A stretch of 53,991 bases of DNA from Clostridia bacterium. Lineage in GTDB: Bacteria; Bacillota; Clostridia; Oscillospirales; Acutalibacteraceae. The translations under genes were made by a program, and so were the position numbers. Below the pieces are notes generated by a model. The model searched no databases and was not told where the DNA came from. It saw nothing but the letters and a program-made list of their open reading frames with translations. Shown in pieces: positions 9,672 to 17,497 of the stretch; within the stretch, counting starts at the first letter, position 1, and each line of letters opens with the position of its first letter. The stretch covers positions 1 to 53,991 of the forward strand of contig JAILMJ010000007.1 in the NCBI GenBank assembly GCA_024692685.1. Reading direction: 5' to 3'.

Positions 9672-12140
9672 ATGGAGTATAAAATACACGTTGCCTACGG
9701 GTTTCACGTCAACTGTTACCACTCTTACAGGGGCGACACAAATGATGAACACGGTTTCGGGTCTGACCTGAGAATCATACGCGGCATAATCAGAACACTC
9801 GATAAGCTGAATGCAGAGGGCATTCCCGTCAAGGGAACCTGGGACAGCGAGAATTTCTTTTCACTCGAACAGATACTGCCGGAATACGCTCCGGATATTA
9901 TCGAAGGAATGAAGCGCAGAGTGAATGAAAACGGCGATGAAAATATCATCATGGGCTATTCCAACGGTGCGCTCGGAGCAATGCAGCCCGATGAACTCGC
10001 CGCTTCAATTAATCTTGCCGTTTCAAACAAACAGGGTTCCGGGCTTGAGGATATATTCGGCAAATGCGAAAAAATCGTGCGTCCGCAGGAGGTTATGTTC
10101 ACCCCTTCTCAGGTGCACACCTACAATCAGCTCGGTGTAAAGGCGCTGTGCCTTTATTATTCCTGCGTTCCGTTTGACGCATTCAGAACTCTGATAAAGC
10201 CCCTCGACGATGAAAAAGCATTCAATCCGCTGACTTTCACTTATAAAGGCGAGGGATTAACCGTTATCCCCACTTATTCCAACGCCGATGTCTGCGACGC
10301 GGGCTGCCTGCGCGCCTGGGTCAAGGATTTGCGCAAAAAGCAGCTGTCGGGTGAGATAAAGAACGACCTGTTTATTTTTATCAATATGGATGCGGACGCA
10401 ATTTTCTGGGAGAGCCTAAACCTCCCGCTTGTAGGAAACCGCATAGCCAATACCGACGGCATCAACGGCCTTGTGCGCGAAATCGCCGACCTCGATTATA
10501 TTGTGTTTGATACGCCCGGCGGATATCTGAAAAACCATTCCCCTGCCGGTGTCATTGAATTCACTCAGGACACCGCAGACGGGAATTTCACCGGCTATGC
10601 ATCCTGGTCTGAGAAGCCGTATAACAGAAAAATCTGGACCGCCGTTGAGAGAAACCGCACAGCCTGCAAAATCAAAGACAACACAGACGCCTTTCTTGAC
10701 AGGGTGAAATTGCTCTCCACCACACACTTCGGGCTTGCAACTCCCGTTCTCAATATTCAGCGCGAAAAGGCGGCAGACAGTCTTGCCGCCAAGCTGGTTG
10801 CCTCATCGACGGACAAAAGCGGTCAGCTTGTTATTCATAATGCAACGGGCACAAAGCTTCAGTGTGTCCAGCTGGCGTGCGGCACACAGGATGAAATCGC
10901 ATTGGAAGCGGACGGGCTTGAAAGCTATACCGTAGCGCCCATGGGAAAAGACAGTGTGTTTGCGATAATGAAATTCGGCGAAATACTTGATTCGTACCCC
11001 GTCAGGGCAAAAATAAACGGAAAGCGCAAAACCGGAGGAGAAACATTCCGTACACTTGAAAGCTCAGGAGCCAAACTTGAATTCGGAGAGAATAACAGGA
11101 TTAAAAGCTTCACATATAACGGGAATTGCATCGGCACGGACGGTTTTCTCTCGTCATATATCACATACGGAAACAGGCGCTGTGATTTCAGCTTTGATAA
11201 CCTCGAAAGCGGAGAAATACCGGGCGGAAAAATCATAGAGGTAAGCGGCTTGATTTCCATACCCGGTGCCGTCAGGCAGGGCAGCTTCAGATTCAGCTTT
11301 TTCACGAGCGAGGCCGCAGATGGCATATTTGTTATCACAGATGTGAATTACCCGTATACGCCGGAGAATGACGCCATCTCCACGGAAAACTCAACCCTCG
11401 GCAGATACACCGATATGAAGTGGCAGGAAGCCGTGCCGTTTTGCCTGTCATTTGAAAATGACGGCGATGTTTCGGTAATCAAGCGCAATTTTGAGGGAGA
11501 TATATCCTCATTCAAAGTCAGCAGTTACGGTGAAGCTGACGAAATGAACAGAACCCTTGACTCATTTAACAATCAGCTTACCGCCGGTCTGACAGGCCTC
11601 GGGGACGGCAAGAAGGGTCTGCTCACGGCGAACGCAAGGAATGTCCTTTCGTCAATGGCGCACTGCCCTATGAGGCTTGAAGAAGGCGGAAAAGTCAGGA
11701 TGAATCCCTTCGGAACCTATTACGGCAGCCAAAGACATCACCGCAACCGTTCGGGAGACAGAATCCCTCTGACATATACCCTCATAGCCCCGCAGGGAAA
11801 AAGCCTTGCTCCCTCATACAACGGCAGCAGCGAAAGAGCGGTCCTCTGCCTTCTGCCGTTTGAAAAAGAACTTGAGAATAAAACGGTTGATTCGGTTACC
11901 GCCTTTGCCGACGGAGCTTATGCAACGGGAACCGACGGTATCCTTTCGCCTTTTTACGGTGACAATGTCACCGTTCACGCCGCCGAAGACAGACCGGACA
12001 CAGTTATTCACTCACCCCTGCTCAGCGGCATAAAGGGAAATCTCGGTAAATACGCTGTACGCGGCTGCAAAGCAATCGCCTATATTTTACGCCGCCAACG
12101 CTATGCAAAAAAGCCCATACGCCGGGGCGGGTGTTCATAA
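9672..12140 (+). CDS. Large protein with GH38/GH57-like glycosidase fold
   Basis: An 822-residue cytoplasmic protein; no signal peptide. The ATG at 9672 follows CGGAG; the frame is open a further 31 codons upstream but without a ribosome site. The N-terminal 350 residues resemble the (beta/alpha)7 glycosidase/deacetylase superfamily that includes GH38 alpha-mannosidases and GH57: an early His-rich strand (HVAYGFHVNCYHSYRGD), TWDSENF, a strand-end Asp (FINMDADAIFW near 265-275, possible nucleophile), and an SWSEKPYNRK segment reminiscent of the GH38 barrel end. The rest is beta-rich, as in GH38 C-terminal domains. I infer an exo-glycosidase, possibly mannosidase-like, but assignment below superfamily is unsafe. 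Its last codons fall in a dispersed repeat (12125-12164), so the extreme C-terminus may be acquired. Confidence 0.55.
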   Translation: MEYKIHVAYGFHVNCYHSYRGDTNDEHGFGSDLRIIRGIIRTLDKLNAEGIPVKGTWDSENFFSLEQILPEYAPDIIEGMKRRVNENGDENIIMGYSNGALGAMQPDELAASINLAVSNKQGSGLEDIFGKCEKIVRPQEVMFTPSQVHTYNQLGVKALCLYYSCVPFDAFRTLIKPLDDEKAFNPLTFTYKGEGLTVIPTYSNADVCDAGCLRAWVKDLRKKQLSGEIKNDLFIFINMDADAIFWESLNLPLVGNRIANTDGINGLVREIADLDYIVFDTPGGYLKNHSPAGVIEFTQDTADGNFTGYASWSEKPYNRKIWTAVERNRTACKIKDNTDAFLDRVKLLSTTHFGLATPVLNIQREKAADSLAAKLVASSTDKSGQLVIHNATGTKLQCVQLACGTQDEIALEADGLESYTVAPMGKDSVFAIMKFGEILDSYPVRAKINGKRKTGGETFRTLESSGAKLEFGENNRIKSFTYNGNCIGTDGFLSSYITYGNRRCDFSFDNLESGEIPGGKIIEVSGLISIPGAVRQGSFRFSFFTSEAADGIFVITDVNYPYTPENDAISTENSTLGRYTDMKWQEAVPFCLSFENDGDVSVIKRNFEGDISSFKVSSYGEADEMNRTLDSFNNQLTAGLTGLGDGKKGLLTANARNVLSSMAHCPMRLEEGGKVRMNPFGTYYGSQRHHRNRSGDRIPLTYTLIAPQGKSLAPSYNGSSERAVLCLLPFEKELENKTVDSVTAFADGAYATGTDGILSPFYGDNVTVHAAEDRPDTVIHSPLLSGIKGNLGKYAVRGCKAIAYILRRQRYAKKPIRRGGCS

Positions 12141-12164
12141 CCCGGTATTGATTTTTGCGGAAAA
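12125..12164. repeat. Dispersed repeat, copy 1
   Basis: Forty bases beginning GGGCGGGTGTTC and ending GCGGAAAA match 53771-53810 at 34 of 40 positions by direct alignment. The match spans the stop codon of the GH38-like gene and the base of the terminator that follows it. Confidence 0.65.
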
Positions 12165-12190
12165 GCAGGATTATTCCTGCTTTTATTTTT
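12161..12190 (+). terminator. Intrinsic terminator after the GH38-like gene
   Basis: AAAAGCAGGA, loop TTAT, TCCTGCTTTT, then ATTTTTTT. The A-run before the stem and the T-run after it make it potentially bidirectional. Confidence 0.85.
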
Positions 12191-12315
12191 TTGCTTTTTT
12201 ATTATCGAAATAATGCAACAGAAACGCATTATAATCTCACTTATAGTTAGTATGCATAATTTATGATTTCCTATTTTGTGCAAATTCAATAATTATTCAT
12301 ATTCAATTTACAGAT

Positions 12316-12388
12316 TGTTTACACGCAAAAAAATCACATTTTTACCGTTGCATGTGTTTTATTTATGGGTGCAAAAATGTGTTTACAC
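12316..12388 (+). promoter_or_regulatory. Direct repeat TGTTTACAC upstream of the sigma factor gene
   Basis: The 9-mer TGTTTACAC occurs at 12316-12324 and again at 12380-12388, 64 bases apart, in the AT-rich leader. The second copy is also part of an inverted repeat, GGGTG at 12367-12371 and CACCC at 12386-12390. These may be regulator or sigma-factor recognition sites; no convincing sigma-A promoter is seen here. Confidence 0.3.
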
Positions 12389-12407
12389 CCGGCCGGAGGT
12401 GAGAGTA

Positions 12408-12902
12408 ATCGAAAAAAATACAGCCGCGGAGCACGCATACGACAACAAACGTTATATTGAGATGACGGTTGATAAATACGGCAAAATGCTTTTCAGGATT
12501 TGCTTTTCCCTTGTCAATGACTATTATGACGCCGAGGACGCTTTACAGGAAACTTTTATAAAACTGATGACAAAGGCGCCCCGCTTCACGGATGAGGAGC
12601 ACGAAAAGGCCTGGCTTATCAGGGTAGCAACAAACCTGTGCAAAAATATGATAAGGTTCAGAAAGAATAACAACCGCCTGAGCCTTGATGAAATCACTGA
12701 GGTCGGAATAAAGGAAGAAGACAGCGAAATCTTTGACGCTATAATGCGCCTGCCGGCGAAATACAAAATAGTTATGGACCTCCACTACATCGAGGGATAT
12801 ACCGCCAGCGAAATAGCGCAGATTACCGGTGTTAATGCCGACGCTGTCAGAAAACGCCTTCAGACAGCAAGAAACAAATTAAAAACAGAATTGGAGAATT
12901 AA
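12408..12902 (+). CDS. ECF-type RNA polymerase sigma factor
   Basis: About 164 residues with sigma region 2 (YYDAEDALQETFIKLM and the following helix) and region 4 (LPAKYKIVMDLHYIEGYTASEIAQ, helix-turn-helix; quoted only in part). No regions 1 or 3, so it is an ECF/group 4 sigma factor. The start is unusual: an excellent GGAGGTGA at 12395-12402 is followed 5 bases later by ATC at 12408. The only nearby standard start in frame, GTG at 12399, lies inside the ribosome site, and the first in-frame ATG (12462) has none. The frame stays open upstream to 12276. The next gene begins two bases after the stop, so the two are coupled. Function as a sigma factor is firm; its regulon is unknown. Confidence 0.88.
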   Translation: MEKNTAAEHAYDNKRYIEMTVDKYGKMLFRICFSLVNDYYDAEDALQETFIKLMTKAPRFTDEEHEKAWLIRVATNLCKNMIRFRKNNNRLSLDEITEVGIKEEDSEIFDAIMRLPAKYKIVMDLHYIEGYTASEIAQITGVNADAVRKRLQTARNKLKTELEN

Positions 12903-12904
12903 AA

Positions 12905-13126
12905 ATGACAAGCAGAGATATCGTGAACGAATACAAAAGAGTTATGGATTCATTCGAGATGCCCGACACTCTCAAAGCCGGCCTTGTTTCAAAGACCATG
13001 TCGGTAATGGAGAGATGCGAAAGAGAAAACAAGAATATTACGGCAGTCCTCGCCGTCACGGGTGCCGTAGCACTGGCCGCCGGAGTAGGCACCTTCAAGC
13101 TTTTCAATAAAGTATTCGGCGACTGA
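12905..13126 (+). CDS. Small single-helix membrane protein; candidate anti-sigma factor
   Basis: A 73-residue protein starting at ATG 12905, two bases after the sigma factor stop, with GGAG at 12893-12896 inside the end of the sigma gene. Residues 1-45 are charged and probably cytoplasmic; residues about 46-60 (AVLAVTGAVALAAGVGTF) form one hydrophobic helix, with a short tail. No known anti-sigma domain (zinc-binding ASD, RsgI, DUF3520 or similar) is recognised. Position directly after an ECF sigma gene is typical of anti-sigma factors, which hold their sigma at the membrane; that role is inference from context. It could equally be a membrane adaptor for the downstream activase. Confidence 0.6.
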   Translation: MTSRDIVNEYKRVMDSFEMPDTLKAGLVSKTMSVMERCERENKNITAVLAVTGAVALAAGVGTFKLFNKVFGD

Positions 13127-13146
13127 GCAGCGGCACGGAGGACACA

Positions 13147-16053
13147 ATGAGAATAGGACTTGACGTCGGCTCAACCACTTTGAAATGCGTTGCAATCGAC
13201 GATAACGACAACATAATATTCAAAAACTATCTGAGACATTTTTCGCAGATAACAGTTAAATCCGCAGAACTGCTCAATAAAATAATCAGTCAGCACCCCG
13301 GGCTTACAACCGCTTCAATCGTTGTATCGGGCTCCGCGGGTATGGGCTTTGCCCAGCAGCTCGGCCTGCCCTTCGTTCAGGAGGTTTATGCTACAAGAAC
13401 CGCCGTTCAGAAACTTCTGCCCGGCACGGATGCGGTTATCGAGCTCGGCGGAGAGGACGCTAAAATTCTCTTTTTCACAGGCGGCACGGAAGTCAGGATG
13501 AACGGCTCGTGCGCAGGCGGCACCGGCGCTTTTATAGATCAGATGGCCGCCCTGCTCGGCGTTGAAACCGCAGATATGGATACCCTTGCCGAAGAAAGCG
13601 AAAAAATATATACCATAGCTTCCAGATGCGGAGTTTTTGCCAAATCGGATATTCAGCCCCTGCTCAATCAGGGAGCGAAAAAAACGGACATCGCCGCAAG
13701 CATATTCAAGGCTGTCGTGAATCAGACGGTGGCAGGTCTTTCACAGGGAAGACCGATTGCGGGGAATGTGGTTTACCTCGGCGGTCCGCTGACATTTCTG
13801 CCTCAGCTTCGCAAAAGCTTTGACGAAACCCTCGGTTTAAAAGGCAGCTGCCCCGAAAATTCCCTCTACTACGTTTCAATAGGCGCCGCTCTTTCACCCG
13901 AAGCCGGAACTGTTGACATCGGCAAAACGGTTGACAAAATCGCGGCCTACACCTCGGATAAGGGATATATAAGCTGTCTTCCCCTGTTTTCATCGGAGGA
14001 TGAATATAAGGAATTCAAAGCGCGCCACGACAAAGAAACGGTAAAAGTAAATGAAAATGCAGGCGAAAGCGACAGACTTTTCCTCGGAATCGACGCAGGC
14101 TCAACCACAATCAAGTGCGCCGTAATCAATTCGGACTCCGAAATTGTTTTCAGCAGATATATGTCAAACAGCGGCAATCCGATCCCCGCGGTAAAAGAAT
14201 TCCTGACGGAATTCTATAATAAATATCCCGGCTGCAAAATCGAGTATTCCGCCGTTACGGGATACGGCGAGGAGATAGTTAAAAACGCGTTCAATGCCGA
14301 TATAGGAGTAGTTGAGACAATAGCCCACTACACCGCCGCAAAGAAATTCAGACCCGATGTTGATTTCATTATCGACATCGGCGGCCAGGATATCAAGTGC
14401 TTCAAAATCCGAAACGGCGCCATAGACAACATTTTCCTCAATGAAGCGTGCTCATCCGGCTGCGGCTCATTCCTGCAATCCTTTGCTCAGGCGTGGAACT
14501 GCTCAATAGCCGAATTCGCAGACCTCGGTTTGTTTGCGGACAAGCCCGTTGACCTCGGCTCAAGGTGTACGGTGTTTATGAATTCATCCGTAAAACAGGC
14601 GCAGAAGGACGGAGCGTCAAAAGAAAACATATCCGCGGGTCTTTCCGTGAGCGTCATAAAGAACGCCCTTTATAAAGTTATCAGGGCAAGCGGCGCGGAC
14701 GATCTGGGCAAAAACATAGTTGTACAGGGCGGCACATTTCTGAATGACGCCGTTCTCAGGGCATTTGAAAAGGAAATCGGCAGAGATGTTGTAAGACCCG
14801 ATATATCCGGCCTTATGGGCGCATACGGAGCCGCCATATATGCGATGGACCGCTCAAAGGGAGAATCGTCAATACTGACCCTTGCCGACCTCAATTCCTT
14901 TGAACACAGCGTGAAAGCCATAACCTGCGCGGGCTGCCCGAATGCCTGCAGACTGACGGTCAACACCTTCAGCGGCGGCAGAAGATACATCGGCGGCAAT
15001 AAGTGCAGCAAGCCGCTCACCGGAAACAAAAACAAGGTTACGTATAACCTTTATGATTATAAAAAGGAACTTCTTTCCTCCTATCAGCCCGTTAAAGGAA
15101 AAAGAGGCACTGTCGGAATACCGATGGGTCTTAATATGTATGAGCTTCTGCCTTTCTGGCACACATTTTTCACAAAGCTCGGCTATGAAGTGACTGTCTC
15201 GCCCGAATCAACAAGGCAGACTTATCTTGACGGCCAGCATTCCATCCCCTCGGACACCGTCTGCTATCCCGCCAAGCTGATGCACGGTCATATTGAGTAT
15301 CTTGTTAAACAGGGCATAAAAAACATCTTTTATCCCTGTATGACTTACAACATAGACGAGGGACTGGGAGACAATAACTACAACTGCCCTGTTGTGGCAT
15401 ATTATCCTGAGGTTATAAGGTCAAATTCCGCTTTGACCGGCGGCATTAACTTCATCTGGGATTATGTCGGAATTCACCGCAGGAACGATTTTATCCCGAG
15501 AATTCACAGGATAGTCTGTGAACGGCTTGAAAAGATAAGCCTGAGAGAAATTGAGGGCGCTGTCAATGCTGCGTATGATGAATATGAAGCCTATATGGCA
15601 AAAATCCGCCGCAAAGGTGACGAATTCATCTCGCTTGCGAAGAAAAAGAATTTGCCCGTTATTATCCTGTGCGGCAGGCCATATCACCTTGACAGTGAAA
15701 TAAACCACGGCATTGACAAGCTCATCTGCGAATGCGGAGCCGTTGTTGTGACCGAGGACTCAATCAGCGAGCATATAGAGAAATTTGCCACCAATGTGCT
15801 TGACCAGTGGACCTATCAGTCAAGGCTCTATGCCGCGGCAAAATATGTTGCGGATTCAAACGACAGCAAGATCAATCTCGTTCAGCTCGTTTCGTTCGGC
15901 TGCGGCACGGATGCGATAACTACAGACGAAGTGAGAAGCATACTCGAAGAAAAGGGCAAAATATACACCCAGATTAAAATAGACGAAATCACTAACCTCG
16001 GCGCAGTTAAAATCAGACTTCGCAGCCTGTTTGCCGCCCTGGGATTGGAGTAA
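13147..16053 (+). CDS. Double-headed 2-hydroxyacyl-CoA dehydratase activase with DUF2229 domain
   Basis: A 968-residue protein with two successive BcrAD/BadFG (HgdC-like) ATPase domains. The first, residues 1 to about 270, has DVGSTTLKC, GGEDAK, GSCAGGTG and SRCGVFAKSD. The second, about 310-570, has DAGSTTIKC, GGQDIK, CSSGCGSF and GSRCTVFMNSSV. In HgdC the Cys of the two equivalent motifs hold a 4Fe-4S cluster between subunits; here both domains keep Cys at those sites. The remaining 400 residues contain CAGCPNACRL, SDTVCYPAK and YPCMTYN, the DUF2229 region related to the dehydratase beta subunit. Family role: ATP-driven electron injection into a 2-hydroxyacyl-CoA dehydratase-like partner. 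GGAG-type site precedes ATG; the partner gene follows after 5 bases. Confidence 0.88.
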   Translation: MRIGLDVGSTTLKCVAIDDNDNIIFKNYLRHFSQITVKSAELLNKIISQHPGLTTASIVVSGSAGMGFAQQLGLPFVQEVYATRTAVQKLLPGTDAVIELGGEDAKILFFTGGTEVRMNGSCAGGTGAFIDQMAALLGVETADMDTLAEESEKIYTIASRCGVFAKSDIQPLLNQGAKKTDIAASIFKAVVNQTVAGLSQGRPIAGNVVYLGGPLTFLPQLRKSFDETLGLKGSCPENSLYYVSIGAALSPEAGTVDIGKTVDKIAAYTSDKGYISCLPLFSSEDEYKEFKARHDKETVKVNENAGESDRLFLGIDAGSTTIKCAVINSDSEIVFSRYMSNSGNPIPAVKEFLTEFYNKYPGCKIEYSAVTGYGEEIVKNAFNADIGVVETIAHYTAAKKFRPDVDFIIDIGGQDIKCFKIRNGAIDNIFLNEACSSGCGSFLQSFAQAWNCSIAEFADLGLFADKPVDLGSRCTVFMNSSVKQAQKDGASKENISAGLSVSVIKNALYKVIRASGADDLGKNIVVQGGTFLNDAVLRAFEKEIGRDVVRPDISGLMGAYGAAIYAMDRSKGESSILTLADLNSFEHSVKAITCAGCPNACRLTVNTFSGGRRYIGGNKCSKPLTGNKNKVTYNLYDYKKELLSSYQPVKGKRGTVGIPMGLNMYELLPFWHTFFTKLGYEVTVSPESTRQTYLDGQHSIPSDTVCYPAKLMHGHIEYLVKQGIKNIFYPCMTYNIDEGLGDNNYNCPVVAYYPEVIRSNSALTGGINFIWDYVGIHRRNDFIPRIHRIVCERLEKISLREIEGAVNAAYDEYEAYMAKIRRKGDEFISLAKKKNLPVIILCGRPYHLDSEINHGIDKLICECGAVVVTEDSISEHIEKFATNVLDQWTYQSRLYAAAKYVADSNDSKINLVQLVSFGCGTDAITTDEVRSILEEKGKIYTQIKIDEITNLGAVKIRLRSLFAALGLE

Positions 16054-16058
16054 TAATC

Positions 16059-17336
16059 ATGAACAGTGAAGACAGAATCGAATTTACAAAAGAAATGAGA
16101 AAGGATTACACAATCCTTATTCCGAACATGGCGGAAATCCATTTTGAGCTGCTCAACAGAGTGCTGAAACAGCACGGGTATAAAACAGAACTGCTCAGAA
16201 CAACCGGCAGGGAGATAGTTGACGAGGGGCTGAATACAGTACATAACGACACCTGCTATCCCGCGCTCCTTGTTATAGGTCAGCTTGTAAATGCGCTCAA
16301 AAGCGGCAAATACGACCCTCACAAGACAGCGTTGCTCATTACCCAGACAGGCGGCGGATGCAGAGCGTCAAACTACATTCATCTGCTCCGCAAGGCGCTG
16401 AAAAAAACGGGATACGGCTATGTGCCGGTTATATCGCTCAATCTGAGCGGCCTCGAAAAAAATTCGGGCTTCAAATTCACTCCGGTGATGGCAATGAAGT
16501 TTTTATCCTGCCTTATTTACGGCGACCTCATAATGCTCCTTAAAAACCAGGTCAAGCCCTATGAACTTAATGAGGGCGATACGGATAATACGGTTGAAAA
16601 GTGGATAACAAGACTTATCAGAATTTTTGACGGAAATCGCGGTTACGGCTATTTTGCGATGAAGCACATCCTCCCGGAAATAACGAAGGACTTTGCGAAA
16701 ATCGAAGTAAGCGGTAAAGATAAGATAAAAGTCGGCGTGGTCGGAGAAATATATGTCAAATACTCCCCTCTGGGCAACAACAATCTTGAGGATTATCTTA
16801 TCAGCCAGGGATGCGAGGTCAACGTGCCCGGTCTTATGGGATTTATACTTTTCAAGACCGATAACAGGATTGAGGATATAAACCTCTACGGCGGCAAAAA
16901 ACTCAAGAAAGCCCTTATGAAGATGCTGATGTGGTATATGCTTCACATTGAGAAATGCATCGCATCCGCTGCAAAAGCCTACGGAAACTTCAACGCTCCG
17001 GAATCATATATGCACCTGAAAGAGCTGATAAAACCCGTTATGGGCTTCGGCTGCAAAATGGGCGAAGGCTGGCTTCTGACAGCCGAAATGATGGAGCTTA
17101 TCGAAAGCGGATACGGCAACATTGTCTGCGCGCAGCCCTTCGGCTGCCTGCCCAATCACATAGTAGGCAAGGGAATGGTCAGAAAACTGCGCGAAATATA
17201 TCCGGAATCAAATATAGTTCCGATTGATTACGATCCGGGCGCAACCAAGGTTAATCAGGAAAACAGAATAAAGCTTATGATTGCCGTGGCAAAAGAAAAC
17301 AGCGACCATAAAGAAGCAATCCATAAGGTTTCATAA
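16059..17336 (+). CDS. 2-hydroxyacyl-CoA dehydratase-like protein, partner of the double activase
   Basis: A 425-residue protein. Visible features are NDTCYPALLVIGQLV near residues 65-80, TQTGGGCRASNY near 97-108 and FGCLPNHIVGKG near 362-373, with Cys residues that may bind an iron-sulfur cluster. It matches the C-terminal part of the long (about 1,400 residue) activase/dehydratase-like proteins found in many Clostridia, in which this region is usually fused to the upstream one. Here the two parts are separate genes five bases apart. The substrate of this family is not established; classical 2-hydroxyglutaryl-CoA dehydratase genes (hgdA/hgdB) and a CoA-transferase are not in the window. Last gene of the sigma-factor operon. 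Confidence 0.85.
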   Translation: MNSEDRIEFTKEMRKDYTILIPNMAEIHFELLNRVLKQHGYKTELLRTTGREIVDEGLNTVHNDTCYPALLVIGQLVNALKSGKYDPHKTALLITQTGGGCRASNYIHLLRKALKKTGYGYVPVISLNLSGLEKNSGFKFTPVMAMKFLSCLIYGDLIMLLKNQVKPYELNEGDTDNTVEKWITRLIRIFDGNRGYGYFAMKHILPEITKDFAKIEVSGKDKIKVGVVGEIYVKYSPLGNNNLEDYLISQGCEVNVPGLMGFILFKTDNRIEDINLYGGKKLKKALMKMLMWYMLHIEKCIASAAKAYGNFNAPESYMHLKELIKPVMGFGCKMGEGWLLTAEMMELIESGYGNIVCAQPFGCLPNHIVGKGMVRKLREIYPESNIVPIDYDPGATKVNQENRIKLMIAVAKENSDHKEAIHKVS

Positions 17337-17355
17337 GCAAACCCGGTAAAAGCGG

Positions 17356-17386
17356 AAAGCCCTGTCTTCAGGGCTTTTTATTATTG
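17356..17386 (+). terminator. Intrinsic terminator of the sigma/activase operon
   Basis: AAAGCCCTG, loop TCTT, CAGGGCTTT, then TTTATTATT. Confidence 0.9.
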
Positions 17387-17424
17387 CGCAAAACTATTTC
17401 ATTTTAAATCAAATCCGCAGATAT

Positions 17425-17456
17425 GAAAAACCCGACCCTGTTTTCACAGGGCCGGG
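17425..17456 (-). terminator. Intrinsic terminator of the dockerin-protein gene
   Basis: On the minus strand an 11-bp stem (CCCGGCCCTGT with ACAGGGTCGGG, one G-T pair) with loop GAAA, then TTTTTC. Confidence 0.9.
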
Positions 17457-17497
17457 CTGTTTATTTAAGGAAACTTGCGTTTTTCAGGCAGCAGCAA

